DNA of 64,000 nt, from positions 248,001-312,000 of the forward strand of contig NZ_QWGE01000001.1 of assembly GCF_003576375.1 (NCBI RefSeq). The letters run 5' to 3'. Origin of the DNA: Pontibacter oryzae. GTDB taxonomy: Bacteria > Bacteroidota > Bacteroidia > Cytophagales > Hymenobacteraceae. Shown in pieces: positions 27,020-36,988 of this stretch (position 1 is its first letter; every line of letters starts with the position of its first letter). The notes beneath the pieces were generated by a model that searched no databases, had not been told where the DNA came from, and saw only the letters and a program-made list of their open reading frames with translations. The position numbers and the translations under genes are program-made.

Positions 27020-30000
27020 TTAAAATTTCACATCAATACCCAAGGTAAGCGTACGCTGGATCGGGTAGGCACCACGCTGGTACCCCACGATAAGTGGCGA
27101 CTCGTAAAGCCCGCTCGTCATCTGTGCTTCCGGGTTAAGGCCTGTATACTCATCAGACATCAGGTACAGCAGGTTATAACCAGAAACATACACTCTGATA
27201 TTCTCCAGTTTTACACGTGAGGAAAGTGCCTTAGGCAACGTATAACCTAGCACGGCACTACGTAGTGCAATGTAAGAGGCATCGTGTACCAGGTAATCTG
27301 TGTTCACCCACTCGCGGCCGTTTTTCTCGCGTGGCTTAGAGGCTGCGTAATCCGGGCTGAACCAACGGCCATCTGTAAAGTCGTGGTGCAGGTAACGAGA
27401 CTCTGTATAATACCCGTCGCCGCTGAACACCTCAGCTCCCTCAGACCCTTCTAAAGTCACGCTCAGGTCAAAGCCTTTAAAGTTTACTCTGTTCGTAATG
27501 CCCCAAGTATAATCTGGGAAAGGACTGCCTGTCGCGGTACGGTCATTTGCGTCAATCACGCCATCATTGTTGATGTCTGCCACGCGTATGCCGCCCGGAG
27601 CATCTTCGGCAGAGTGCGGGTTGGCGTTAATCTCCTCTTGGTTCTGCCACACGCCAATCATTTTATAGCCATAGAATTGCACCATCTCCTCACCTACCTT
27701 AGAAATGTACTGTTCCCCGCGCTCACCGGTATTGATGAACTGTGGTGCGCCCCCCAACGAGAGCAGTTTGTTTCGGTTAGCAGAGATGTTAGCGCCTACC
27801 TGCCATGTAAATTCTGGCTTGTTCAGCACGTATGCGTTCAAGGAAAGCTCCAGGCCTTTATTCTCGATGCGGCCTATGTTGTTCCAGAAATTGCGGTAGC
27901 CAGATATGGCTGTGATGTTTTGCTGATAGAGCAGGTCTTGTGTTACCGAGTAATAGTAATCTGCGGTTAGCGTTAAGCGGTTAGAAAACAAGCCTAAGTC
28001 TACCCCATAGTCGAACTCAAGCGTTTTCTCCCAGGTAATGGAGTTGTTTGAAATCGTTTCGTTGATCTGGCCAAGCCCTTGCGCCACACTCCCGATGCCG
28101 TCACCGAAAACGTAGTTTGCCCCTGCCAGGGTGTTCAGGTTCACATAGTTATTGATGTTGTTGTTGCCAGTAAGGCCAACGCTAGCACGTAGTTTGAATA
28201 CGTTGATTGCCCCTAATTTATCAGCCCAGAAGGCTTCGTTGGCAACATTCCACCCAACAGAGGCAGATGGGAACCAGCCATACTTTTTCTTATCACCGAA
28301 TCTTGAAGAGCCATCTGTACGCATTGCTACGGAAAGCAGGTACTTGTCTCCGTAGGCGTAGTTGATACGGCCTAAGTATGAGATCAATGCGTCTTCTTCT
28401 TTTAGAGTAAAGGAGTTGGCCAAGTTAAGCGTAGTAGCGGCATTTACTGTAGGCACATAGTCTGTAGGCTGCTGCGAGCCCTCTATAGAGGTGTACTTAT
28501 AGTCTGTGTACTGGTATGTATAACCTGCCAGCGCATTTACTGTATGCTGCCCTTGCTCCCACTTGTAATCCAGGGTATTTTCGCTCAGGATGTCTTTAGA
28601 GAGCAGCGTGTTGTTTGAGGAAAGGCGAAGGCCAGCGTCATCGGCCTTAGAGTTGCGCCATCTGTCGTAGTCTCTATATTTTATGTATGTGCCGAGCGTC
28701 GTTTTAAAGCGCAGGTTCTTAACGATATCCCACTGCAAGAATGAGTTGGCAACCAAACGGTAATCATACTGGTGGCGCCACTCGTTTTCCATCCGTGATA
28801 CCGGGTTGTTGTTACCTGTGCCCCAAATGTTTGAATTTGTTACAGTTTGTTCGTTTCCTTCAGCGTCTAGGTAAGTGAGCACGATATTTCTGTAGTGCCT
28901 GCCATGGGCATATTCTCCTTCGGCGTAGCCTGTGGCAGCAGAAGTATACGCATTGTGCCTAACCGGCGACCAAGTATGAGAGCGGGTAAAATCAGCAAAA
29001 GGCACTGCCGATTTTTGAGTATGGGTATAGGTTGGCTTTAAGTCTAAGCCGATCTTAAGTTTCTTATTTAGCTTGGCGTTGATTTTGGCTGAGAGGTTAA
29101 AACGATTCATGCTGTTATCTTTTAGCATACCCTCATCATCAACGTACTGCCCCGAAATAAAATAGTTGATGTTTCCGCCACCGCCAGAAACGTTCATCAG
29201 GTAGCTTTGCATCGTGGTTACATCGCGTGTAGCTTCGTCCTGCCAGTCGGTTAAGCCCGAGTTATCAGCGATAAGGCGCATCATGCGCTCTCTCGACGTA
29301 AAGTCCAGCACCTTGGCTTCCCGTCCTTCGCGGGCAGCCTTCGCATCCTCAATCAGTTGGTTTTCACGTAGCAGCATATCGGTATATGCATAAGCATCCA
29401 TCACATCCTCTTTCTTATAGAAGGACTTCACACCAAAATATGACTGGAAATCGTAACGTGGCTCGTTTGCCTTACCCTCTTTCGTTGTAACCAGGATAAC
29501 GCCATTGGCTCCGCGCGAACCGTAGATAGCCGTGGAGCTTGCATCTTTTAAAACCTCAATGGAAGCGATACTGGCTGCATTTATAAATTCAAGGCCATCA
29601 GTAGTAGGGTAGCCATCTACTACTACCAGCGGAGAGCTTCCTGCACTGATGGAACTTACCCCACGTATGCTTATTTCAGGTGCCTCACCAACCTCGGAGG
29701 TAATATTCTGCACCTTAACACCTGCAATCTGGCCTTGTATAGCTTGGTCGATGCGCGAAACAGGTATCTGCTCCAGATTCTGGTTCTCGAGCCTGGCGAT
29801 TGATCCTGTCAGGTGTGATTTTTTTTGCTCACCATAGCCAACAACCACTACTTCGCTTAGCTGCTTGGTGTCGGTCTGCAGCGAAACGTTTAGCTGCTTC
29901 TTTCCTTCTAGCGGCACGACCATTTCCGTAAAACCGATGTACCGAAACAATAAAGAGCTATTAGGTTCGGCTTTTATCTCGAAACTACCATCCGGCCCTG

Positions 30001-30217
30001 ATACAGTCCCGACAGCAGTACCTTGCACCAGTATAGTTACACCAGGCAGAGGCTCCCCTCCATTATCAGTAACTTTTCCGGTTACAGTGCCTGCCGCTTT
30101 ATTACTTTGCACGGTTTGAGAGTAACCGGTAGCGCAATACAACAGCAGCGCAGAGAATAAGAGAATATTTCTCAGCAATCTCCCGATTTGTGGCTTTGCA
30201 GGTAAAGCATTTTGCAT
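27020..30217 (-). CDS. susC: SusC/RagA family TonB-dependent outer-membrane transporter
   Basis: A 1065-residue TonB-dependent transporter. Signal peptide to about residue 34; carboxypeptidase-D regulatory-like domain (VTGKVTDNGGEPLPGVTILV) at about 43-120; TonB-box-like EVVVVGYG; plug domain with RGVSSISAGSSPLVVVDGYP and SIEVLKDASSTAIYGSRGAN; then the 22-strand barrel to the C-terminal aromatic GIDVKF. It imports alginate oligosaccharides into the periplasm together with SusD. First gene of the distal alginate operon, with a regulator operator 55 bp upstream of its start. Confidence 0.97.
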   Translation of the reverse strand: MQNALPAKPQIGRLLRNILLFSALLLYCATGYSQTVQSNKAAGTVTGKVTDNGGEPLPGVTILVQGTAVGTVSGPDGSFEIKAEPNSSLLFRYIGFTEMVVPLEGKKQLNVSLQTDTKQLSEVVVVGYGEQKKSHLTGSIARLENQNLEQIPVSRIDQAIQGQIAGVKVQNITSEVGEAPEISIRGVSSISAGSSPLVVVDGYPTTDGLEFINAASIASIEVLKDASSTAIYGSRGANGVILVTTKEGKANEPRYDFQSYFGVKSFYKKEDVMDAYAYTDMLLRENQLIEDAKAAREGREAKVLDFTSRERMMRLIADNSGLTDWQDEATRDVTTMQSYLMNVSGGGGNINYFISGQYVDDEGMLKDNSMNRFNLSAKINAKLNKKLKIGLDLKPTYTHTQKSAVPFADFTRSHTWSPVRHNAYTSAATGYAEGEYAHGRHYRNIVLTYLDAEGNEQTVTNSNIWGTGNNNPVSRMENEWRHQYDYRLVANSFLQWDIVKNLRFKTTLGTYIKYRDYDRWRNSKADDAGLRLSSNNTLLSKDILSENTLDYKWEQGQHTVNALAGYTYQYTDYKYTSIEGSQQPTDYVPTVNAATTLNLANSFTLKEEDALISYLGRINYAYGDKYLLSVAMRTDGSSRFGDKKKYGWFPSASVGWNVANEAFWADKLGAINVFKLRASVGLTGNNNINNYVNLNTLAGANYVFGDGIGSVAQGLGQINETISNNSITWEKTLEFDYGVDLGLFSNRLTLTADYYYSVTQDLLYQQNITAISGYRNFWNNIGRIENKGLELSLNAYVLNKPEFTWQVGANISANRNKLLSLGGAPQFINTGERGEQYISKVGEEMVQFYGYKMIGVWQNQEEINANPHSAEDAPGGIRVADINNDGVIDANDRTATGSPFPDYTWGITNRVNFKGFDLSVTLEGSEGAEVFSGDGYYTESRYLHHDFTDGRWFSPDYAASKPREKNGREWVNTDYLVHDASYIALRSAVLGYTLPKALSSRVKLENIRVYVSGYNLLYLMSDEYTGLNPEAQMTSGLYESPLIVGYQRGAYPIQRTLTLGIDVKF

Positions 30218-30271
30218 AATTTTAATGTTTTAAGGTATAAGGTTAATTGAGCTTCATTTGGTTTACCGTAA

Positions 30272-30285
30272 ATTGGTTAACCAAT
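30272..30285. promoter_or_regulatory. GntR-type operator upstream of susC
   Basis: The perfect 14-bp palindrome ATTGGTTAACCAAT lies 54 bp upstream of the susC start. The flanking bases toward susC include TTTGGTTTAC, which is repeated at the same distance from the operator before the PL6 gene (39561-39576). It is the predicted binding site of the FadR/GntR protein at 39662-40360. The rest of the 30218-30444 spacer holds no gene. Confidence 0.85.
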
Positions 30286-30444
30286 ATAATCAATTTTATT
30301 TCACATCTATCATTTCTGCAATGCTTTTTTTATATTTTTTTTCCAGCTTAATAAAGTAATCACTCACCAACGTAAATTACTGATATTTTGACTTTTGAAA
30401 CCAATAGCGTGTTGCTGGTTTCCTTGGCAAAATTAGCCAGCTGG

Positions 30445-31104
30445 TCAAGAATTCCGAATACCCTGAATAGTTAGTAATGCCTCACTTGTTGCTCGCTCAA
30501 TGGCAGCATAATTGTACTTATCAAGTATTAACTTTGAACCCGCTCCTACACAAGTTACACCTGCTTTAAACCAAGGGGCCAGTTTTTCCTCCTCAAGTGA
30601 AACACCACCGGTTGGCATTACCTTTGTCCAAGGACATGGCCCTTTAATAGCCGCTATAAAGTTTGGATTTATACTTTCGCCAGGAAATAGCTTTACTATC
30701 TCGGCACCCAACTCCTCAGCAGCCGAGATTTCGGTTAGGGTTTGGCAGCCAGGCAACCATAACACCTTACGGCGGTTACAAACTTTAGCGATGTCCTCGC
30801 GAAGCACCGGCGTTACGATAAACTCAGCACCGAGCTGCATGTATAAAGCGGCGGTGCCCGCATCGGTTACAGAACCAATGCCAAGTATAAGCTCAGGCAA
30901 CTCAAGGCGTGCATACTTTACCAGCGCAGCAAACACCTCATGGGCAAACTCTCCCCGGTTGGTAAACTCCACTACCCTGGCTCCTCCTCTGTAACAACTA
31001 CTCAGAATTTGCTTTGCCGCTGCCAGGTCAGCTTCGTAAAACAGCGGAATCAGGCCTGTAGCTTCCATAGCTAAGGCTACTTCTATTCTTGAACGTCTAG
31101 ACAT
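30445..31104 (-). CDS. eda: KDPG/KHG aldolase
   Basis: A 219-residue class I aldolase when started at MSRRSRIEVALAMEATGL; the frame extends 21 codons further upstream, but that would overlap the KDG kinase by 53 bp and adds non-family residues. Catalytic Glu lies in ARVVEFTNRG, and the Schiff-base Lys in AEIVKLFPGE. It splits 2-keto-3-deoxy-6-phosphogluconate into pyruvate and glyceraldehyde 3-phosphate, the last step of alginate monomer catabolism. Last gene of the proximal alginate operon. Confidence 0.93.
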   Translation of the reverse strand: MSRRSRIEVALAMEATGLIPLFYEADLAAAKQILSSCYRGGARVVEFTNRGEFAHEVFAALVKYARLELPELILGIGSVTDAGTAALYMQLGAEFIVTPVLREDIAKVCNRRKVLWLPGCQTLTEISAAEELGAEIVKLFPGESINPNFIAAIKGPCPWTKVMPTGGVSLEEEKLAPWFKAGVTCVGAGSKLILDKYNYAAIERATSEALLTIQGIRNS

Positions 31105-31114
31105 TTGCGTTTTT

Positions 31115-32140
31115 TTAACGGGATACACGGGCAGCAACAGAGCTCCCTTCCATGAGTTTGGCAACATCGGCCACTTTTACCAGATTGGCATCTCCTTCTA
31201 TACTATGCTTCAGCGCAGATGCGGCTACAGCGAAGTTCAGGGCGTACTGCAAGTCATCTGGGTGTTGGAGCAACCCATAAATAAGACCGGCCATAAAGGA
31301 GTCTCCTCCGCCTACGCGGTCAATGATTGGGTTCAGGTCGTAAACTGGAGATAAAAGTGATTCGTCGTGCTGAAGCATCAATGCAGCCCAGGAATTATGG
31401 CTGGCATTTATGGTGCGGCGCAGGGTAGTTACAGCCGTTTTGATGTTTGGAAACTTTTGAACCAGTAGCCGCAGCACCGCCTCGTTATAGGCTGGGTCGT
31501 CAATATCATACCCTTCTGCTTTAATACCGAAATAGTGCCAGGCATCATCAGGGTTTGCAAGTACCACATCGGTAAGAGCCATTAACTCTGTCATGACTTC
31601 CTCCGGCGAATCGGTGTACTGCCACAGCTTGCTACGATAGTTCAGGTCGCAGGAAATTTGCAGGCCAAGCTGTTTAGCCATCTTTACGCCCTCCAAGCAT
31701 ACTTCTGCCGCGCTCTGCGAAACTGCCGGCGAAATACCGGACCAGTGAAACCAGTCATGCCCGGCAAGCTGTGCTTCCCAGTCTATCATGCCTGGCGCCA
31801 GCGCAGCAAAGGAGGAATGGGACCGGTCGTAGATAACTTTGCTGGAGCGGAAACCAGCCCCGCTTTCCAGAAAGTATAACCCGAGCCGGTCACCGCCTGT
31901 ATAAACTCCCTGCGTACCAACCCCGTACCTGCGTAGCTCCTGCCACACGCACTCACCTAAATCGTTGGCAGGCACGCGGGTAATAAACGAGGACGGAACG
32001 CCGAAGGTAGCCAATGAAATGGCCACGTTTGCTTCTGCCCCTCCGTAACAGGCATTAAACTGCCTGGCTTGCCCAAACATCTGGTGCCCCGGCGTAGACA
32101 ACCGCATCATGACCTCTCCAAAACAGGCTACTTTTTTCAT
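31115..32140 (-). CDS. kdgK: 2-Keto-3-deoxygluconate kinase (PfkB family)
   Basis: A 341-residue PfkB kinase with N-terminal FGEVMMRLSTPG, the GGAEANVAISLA substrate-lid signature, CDLNYRSKLW, and the second signature DRVGGGDSFMAGLIYG with catalytic D280. It would convert KDG to KDPG. It lies 10 bp before the KDPG aldolase and after the DEH reductase, so the substrate is well supported by context. Confidence 0.92.
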   Translation of the reverse strand: MKKVACFGEVMMRLSTPGHQMFGQARQFNACYGGAEANVAISLATFGVPSSFITRVPANDLGECVWQELRRYGVGTQGVYTGGDRLGLYFLESGAGFRSSKVIYDRSHSSFAALAPGMIDWEAQLAGHDWFHWSGISPAVSQSAAEVCLEGVKMAKQLGLQISCDLNYRSKLWQYTDSPEEVMTELMALTDVVLANPDDAWHYFGIKAEGYDIDDPAYNEAVLRLLVQKFPNIKTAVTTLRRTINASHNSWAALMLQHDESLLSPVYDLNPIIDRVGGGDSFMAGLIYGLLQHPDDLQYALNFAVAASALKHSIEGDANLVKVADVAKLMEGSSVAARVSR

Positions 32141-32292
32141 AAGGCTTTATGTTAATTATTAGCAGAAAATAATACAGTTAATGTCGATGTTGGTATCTTT
32201 ATCATGACTACCTCCAGCTACCTTAACCACTTTCCCTGCTAAACTCATACTATGTTTACTATTATAAACCGATGATAATTCTAAGGCTATTG

Positions 32293-33060
32293 TTATATAC
32301 CAAGAGCTTGGCCACCACCTACTTGTATGGTTTCAGCGGTAATAAATGACGCATCTTTGCTAGCCAGGAAAGAAACAACAGAAGCTACTTCTTCAGGCTT
32401 GCCCAATCTCCCCAACATAATATTGTCCTTCCATGAAGCGAATACCTCAGGCTTAGTGGCTTTAATCTGAGCGTGGAAAGGCGTATCGATGGTACCAGGA
32501 GATACAGCATTTACCCTGATGCCGTATTCGGCTAGGTCTTTCGCCAGTGCTCTGGTGATGGCATGAACCCCGGCTTTGGAGGTGCCATAAATTCCTGCTC
32601 CAGGTCCGCCAGCATTCCACCCTGCGTTTGAAGTGTAATTGATGATAGAAGCGTTTTCTCCTTTTTTTAAGTATGGGATAGCAGCTCTTGAAGTAAAAAA
32701 CACTGAATCAAGGTTTAGCGCCATCACTTTTCTGTAGAATTCAGTGGTCATTTCTTCAAATCTTGATCTACCTCCTAAGCCTCCGGCATTATTTACCAAA
32801 ACATCGATTCTGCCGTAGTTTTCGCCAATTCTATTAAAATTGCCGTTCACCTCATCTTCATTGGTAACATCAAAACCATAATACTCCGCTCTGATACCTT
32901 CTTTTCGAAGCTCTTCCACCTTTTCAGCTCCCGCATTATCGTCTATACCGTTTAAGATCACTGTAAAATTATCTTTACCTAATCTTTTTGCCACTTCAAA
33001 CCCTATACCTCCAGTGGCGCCTGTAACAACTGCTACTCTATTTTCATATTGATTTTCCAT
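32293..33060 (-). CDS. SDR, probable DEH reductase
   Basis: A 255-residue classical SDR: TGATGGIGFE nucleotide-binding motif, NNAGG, the catalytic segment NYTSNAG with IYGTSKAG, and a C-terminal GGGQALGI. In alginate loci of Bacteroidota an SDR reduces 4-deoxy-L-erythro-5-hexoseulose uronate (DEH) to KDG, and the position between the uronate carrier and KDG kinase fits that role exactly. NADH or NADPH preference is not decided. A 152-bp gap to the kinase has no clear terminator. Confidence 0.88.
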   Translation of the reverse strand: MENQYENRVAVVTGATGGIGFEVAKRLGKDNFTVILNGIDDNAGAEKVEELRKEGIRAEYYGFDVTNEDEVNGNFNRIGENYGRIDVLVNNAGGLGGRSRFEEMTTEFYRKVMALNLDSVFFTSRAAIPYLKKGENASIINYTSNAGWNAGGPGAGIYGTSKAGVHAITRALAKDLAEYGIRVNAVSPGTIDTPFHAQIKATKPEVFASWKDNIMLGRLGKPEEVASVVSFLASKDASFITAETIQVGGGQALGI

Positions 33061-33108
33061 AATCCTTTATGATTTAATTAGGATTGTTATAAATTATTTG
33101 TTAAAAAA

Positions 33109-34407
33109 TTAGTTTAATACTGTTTCTTGTTTTGCTTTCACTGTGATAGGCTTAATCTCGCCGCTAAGTACCCACACAGCAAGTATGGCAAGCGGCACCA
33201 GAATTGCGCCCAGTACAAAGAAAGGAACATAAGAATCTACTGTGATCACGGGTACCAGCCACGTGGTAATAAGAGTGCCCACAATGGCAGCCGTACCACT
33301 GACACCAGCCAGAGAACCCACGGATTTGCCCGAAAAGAAATCACTAGGCAAGGTTTGTATGTTGCCAATAGCTATCTGAAACCCGAACAGGATAACCGCA
33401 ATTAGCAGGACAGCCATTAGCGGCGTAGCTGCAAATGCGGTTAGAATCAAAGCAGGGAGCATGATAGCCCCGCCAAGCGAGATGATGATTTTGCGGGTTC
33501 GGTTAACACTCCAACCCTTTTTAAGCCAGAAGCCAGCCAGCCAGCCCCCGAAAAGGCTTCCGATGGCTGCCCCTACATAAGGCACCCAAGCGAACAGGCC
33601 TATCTGCTTCACGTCAAAGCCAAATCGGTCAGCTAAGTAAATCGGAAGCCACGACACGAACAGCCACCACACAGGATCGATGAAAAAGCGAGTCGCGATT
33701 ACAGCCCAACTTTGGCGGTAACGCAGCATCTCAAACCAGCCTGGGGCATATTCCTCCTCCACAGACTCAGCTACCGCATCAGGCGCTTTTTGGCCCGACA
33801 AGATATACTGACGCTCTTTATCGGTTAACCAAGGGTGCTTGCTCGGTGAGGCCTTGTAAAGAATTACCCACGGAATTATCCAGATGGCACCTAAACCTGC
33901 AATTACCACAAATGTAGCACGCCAACCGATAGCCACATACAGCAAGGCAATGATTGGCGCAGAAACCACAGCTCCTATGGATGCACCGGAGTTAAATATA
34001 CCTTGAGCAAAAGCACGCTCCCGGATAGGGAACCACTCCGCATTGCTTTTAGTAGCACCTGGCCAGTTGCCCGCCTCGCCAAAACCAAGCGTAAACCGGA
34101 AAATACCGAAGGAGGTAACTGATTTTGCAACTGCATGAAGCGCAATGGAGGCTGACCAGATAACAATGGAAAGCACGAAACCAGCACGTGTGCCCAGGCT
34201 ATCGAAGATCTTACCAAATGCAGACTGGCCAACAGCGTACGCCACCATAAAAAAAGAAAGGATCAGGGCGTAATCCTCTTTGCCAAGGTTAAGGTCTTCG
34301 GCAATGCCGGGCCACATCACGGCCAGGGCATTACGGTCGATGTAGTTGATTACCGTGGCTAAGCCCACCATGCTCACGATAAACCACCTGAGTCCTTTTA
34401 CTTTCAT
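33109..34407 (-). CDS. ExuT-like MFS transporter for unsaturated uronates
   Basis: A 432-residue anion:cation symporter-type MFS protein with 12 helices. It starts VINYIDRNALAVMWPGIAED, a signature of hexuronate transporters, with the GFGEAGNWPGATK motif at about 110-122 and FPIRERAFAQGIFNSGASIG thereafter. By context it moves DEH or unsaturated monouronates across the inner membrane. Its start overlaps the kdgF stop by 4 bp (ATGA), which shows translational coupling. Confidence 0.92.
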   Translation of the reverse strand: MKVKGLRWFIVSMVGLATVINYIDRNALAVMWPGIAEDLNLGKEDYALILSFFMVAYAVGQSAFGKIFDSLGTRAGFVLSIVIWSASIALHAVAKSVTSFGIFRFTLGFGEAGNWPGATKSNAEWFPIRERAFAQGIFNSGASIGAVVSAPIIALLYVAIGWRATFVVIAGLGAIWIIPWVILYKASPSKHPWLTDKERQYILSGQKAPDAVAESVEEEYAPGWFEMLRYRQSWAVIATRFFIDPVWWLFVSWLPIYLADRFGFDVKQIGLFAWVPYVGAAIGSLFGGWLAGFWLKKGWSVNRTRKIIISLGGAIMLPALILTAFAATPLMAVLLIAVILFGFQIAIGNIQTLPSDFFSGKSVGSLAGVSGTAAIVGTLITTWLVPVITVDSYVPFFVLGAILVPLAILAVWVLSGEIKPITVKAKQETVLN

Positions 34408-34763
34408 GTTGTAAGTGTTTCAGGTTTAAAGAAATCCTCGCGTATCGGGCTAAAAACGTCAATTAGCACACCTGCCTCCTGGCAAACGGCGCCGTGCCAT
34501 ACGTGCGGCGGAATGTAAAAGCCATCGCCGGCGCGCAATACTTTCTTCTGGCCGTCTATCTCCACCTCGAAAGCGCCACTCACCACGTAAGTTGCCTGGG
34601 CATGAAAATGCTCATGTACGGCACCAACGCTCCCTACCTCGAACTGTACTTTTGCCATCAGAATCGTTCCGTCGTAACCCATCAGCTGACGCTTTACACC
34701 AGGAGCTACTTCTTCCCAAGCCAACGTTTCACCGAACAAGTACTCTTCACTTTGCTTTTGCAT
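34404..34763 (-). CDS. kdgF: KdgF-like cupin: unsaturated uronate to DEH
   Basis: A 119-residue single cupin. Metal-site residues are in HEHFHAQ (H50, H52/H54, Q56) and PPHVWH (H87/H90). The catalytic Asp and Arg reported for KdgF are present as D102 and R108 in DVFSPIRE. KdgF speeds ring opening of 4,5-unsaturated monouronates made by exolyases. It lies 5 bp after PL17 and overlaps the uronate carrier, exactly between monomer release and uptake. Confidence 0.93.
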   Translation of the reverse strand: MQKQSEEYLFGETLAWEEVAPGVKRQLMGYDGTILMAKVQFEVGSVGAVHEHFHAQATYVVSGAFEVEIDGQKKVLRAGDGFYIPPHVWHGAVCQEAGVLIDVFSPIREDFFKPETLTT

Positions 34764-34768
34764 ATCTT

Positions 34769-36985
34769 TTATTTTTTTAGTTTGAAATAGTGATAAGGTC
34801 CTACCCAGTTCAGTTTGCCTGACTGCGTTTTTATGTTATGCTTAGATTTAACTGCGGGATTTGTGGCCAGCGTAAAAGCGCGCAAGTCGCCGTTCATCGT
34901 CTCTATCCAGATAATTTTGGCACCGTCCTGCTCTTGCAACCGCAATGACTTTATCTGGCTGCTGGCCTGGGTGGTGTACTCGTCCTTGGCGTTAAACTCG
35001 CCGTGTGGCTCCAGCACCGACACAAACACCGTTTGCCCGGCATTGCCTTTTTTGCGGAGCATCAGCCCCGGCTCGTTACGAAGGTTAAAGTTAGGGTCGT
35101 TGGCACCGATACGCGTGAACAGCATTTCGGCGTTCTCACTACCAATGGTGGAATAAGTATAAAACCTGTCGCCGTTGAGCCAGGTAACCTGTACCGTACC
35201 TGCAGGCAGCTTGCCTTGCGCCACCTGCCACAAGTGCTCGTAGCCATTTTTCTGCCCCACCGCCTTCAGTTGTGAGCTATTGTTTTGCACATCAAAGTTG
35301 GTGTTGATCAGCTGCCCCTGGTAGTATAGCGGCAGGTCGTATTGCTGCTGGGAATCTTTTGCGTTTATCTCAAACACATCAAGTATGATTGGGTTATCAA
35401 AAGCTTCATCACGAAGCATAGCCATGGTGCGGGTAAAGTTCACGCCTGGGTATACTTCCTTTATCTCCGCCGACATCACCTGCACATCTTTGTTAGAGAC
35501 GTCGAAAAAGCGCGACGTTGGGAACGACTTCATGCCCAAGTCATAGTTGCCTCCGAAGTGGCTCTGCTCGTTTACCAGCACCGTGTTATGCGATACTGTT
35601 TGCTTGGCCCACGTCTTGTTTTCCGGTAGGTAATGCCCGCCATACTTGGCTTCCACATTCAGGTAGCGCGCCGCGCCGTAGTCCTGTATAATTTCGCTAC
35701 CGTTGTCGTAGAACAGCCATGTCAGTTTGTCGAAGTGGCCGTGGCCCATGCCTTGTGAGCTATACTTCATCACCAGGGCCTCGTCTTTATCCTGAATGCC
35801 GGAACGGAGTACGCCCACAGCGCCTTCGTTGCCTTTGGCGCCGTCGCGCAGTTCCATAGAAGTAAAGTTGAAAGGCTGCACCTCCTTGTTGTCCAGCGCT
35901 TTTGCCACCTGCACGCCTTCCGCAGAAAGAATTACCTCGCCCTGCTTCTCGGCAATAGAAAGTAAGCGTTTGTCCTGGGTGTGGGCATAGGCTATGTTGG
36001 TGCCGTACACCAGCTCTACCGAGCGCAGGTCTTTCTCTTTCAGGGCATCGTTGAACGGGAAAAACTTCATATCATAAGTCAACTGCAGGGCCGTGTTGAT
36101 GGCTTTCAGGAGGATGTTATCGCGGTAGCTGAAGATCTTGCGCTGCGGCTCGTTATTGGCAATGGCCTGCGCGAAAACTACAAACGGCATCAAGGCATAG
36201 CGTTGATAGTAAGGGCCTTCGGTATAGTATCCGTCCGGGGAGAACAGTTGGTCGAGCTGCGCCATAAACCCACCTGTACCTTTCTCATCAAGTCCGTATA
36301 GCGCCTGCTGCACTAGCTTTTTATCATTGAGCACATAGCCCGTCATGCCGACAGCGGCTACTGCCCAGGTACCGTGGTTATGGATTTTATCAAATGTCTC
36401 TGCTGATTCTTCGGAAAGGAAGCGAGCAGCCGGGTAAAACAGGTTTTTCTCTATATTTTGAATCTCCTGCTGGCTCAGCTGTCCTTTCACGGCATCGTAA
36501 GCCTGGATAGTATAAACCAGCCACACGCAATCATTCAGGCTTTGCCAGAACAGCTTGCCCGGCGACTGCTCTTTGCGCTCCGGGTGAAGGCCCAGCGTCG
36601 GGTAAAGTTTTGCGTAGGCGTTGAGCATGTTTTTTACATACTGCAGGTATTTGTCTTCGCCAGTCACCTGGAACAAAATACCAGCCTGGTGCATGGCTTT
36701 ATAGTTGCGCTTGTGCTGCTCGTGCGTAAACCCGCCGCCGGCATCCTTGGGCATATGCACGTTTATACCAGCACTCATGAGCGCATCGGTGCTCTGCTTC
36801 GTTTCCTGAAAACTGGATGTAAGCAAGGGCGCATTGCCAAGCGTAGCCTTAATGGCGGCTACTCCGTCTGGTGTAAGTATAAGCGTTGGATATTGCTGCG
36901 GGTTTTGCGCGTAGGCCGGTGAAGTATAAATCATCAGCAGCAGCGCCAGCGAAAAGGTGAAAAGGGTGCGTAGCGTGTGTATCAT
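34769..36985 (-). CDS. PL17 alginate lyase, copy 2
   Basis: A 738-residue oligoalginate lyase paralogous to 20207-22402. Signal peptide to about residue 26 (MIYTSPAYAQ). Active-site residues are N203/H204 (KIHNHGTW), Y260 (TEGPYYQRY), H415 in GHGHFDKL and Y452 (GHYLPENKTW). The toroid and beta-sandwich domains are complete. It has a 3-bp gap to the upstream PL6. The two PL17 copies differ in their C-terminal third and may have different chain-length or M/G preferences (inference). Confidence 0.93.
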   Translation of the reverse strand: MIHTLRTLFTFSLALLLMIYTSPAYAQNPQQYPTLILTPDGVAAIKATLGNAPLLTSSFQETKQSTDALMSAGINVHMPKDAGGGFTHEQHKRNYKAMHQAGILFQVTGEDKYLQYVKNMLNAYAKLYPTLGLHPERKEQSPGKLFWQSLNDCVWLVYTIQAYDAVKGQLSQQEIQNIEKNLFYPAARFLSEESAETFDKIHNHGTWAVAAVGMTGYVLNDKKLVQQALYGLDEKGTGGFMAQLDQLFSPDGYYTEGPYYQRYALMPFVVFAQAIANNEPQRKIFSYRDNILLKAINTALQLTYDMKFFPFNDALKEKDLRSVELVYGTNIAYAHTQDKRLLSIAEKQGEVILSAEGVQVAKALDNKEVQPFNFTSMELRDGAKGNEGAVGVLRSGIQDKDEALVMKYSSQGMGHGHFDKLTWLFYDNGSEIIQDYGAARYLNVEAKYGGHYLPENKTWAKQTVSHNTVLVNEQSHFGGNYDLGMKSFPTSRFFDVSNKDVQVMSAEIKEVYPGVNFTRTMAMLRDEAFDNPIILDVFEINAKDSQQQYDLPLYYQGQLINTNFDVQNNSSQLKAVGQKNGYEHLWQVAQGKLPAGTVQVTWLNGDRFYTYSTIGSENAEMLFTRIGANDPNFNLRNEPGLMLRKKGNAGQTVFVSVLEPHGEFNAKDEYTTQASSQIKSLRLQEQDGAKIIWIETMNGDLRAFTLATNPAVKSKHNIKTQSGKLNWVGPYHYFKLKK

Positions 36986-36988
36986 GTA

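Noticed and set aside
30397..30422. Weak hairpin GAAACCA/TGGTTTC after the aldolase gene
   Set aside because: Only seven paired bases and no clear U-tract on the minus strand, so I did not call it a terminator.
30512..30994. 160-residue plus-strand frame opposite the KDPG aldolase
   Set aside because: It is the antisense shadow of a conserved enzyme with visible active-site residues.
30445..31167. Longer start for the KDPG aldolase
   Set aside because: It would overlap the KDG kinase by 53 bp and adds residues not seen in the family; the ATG at 31104 fits the spacing.
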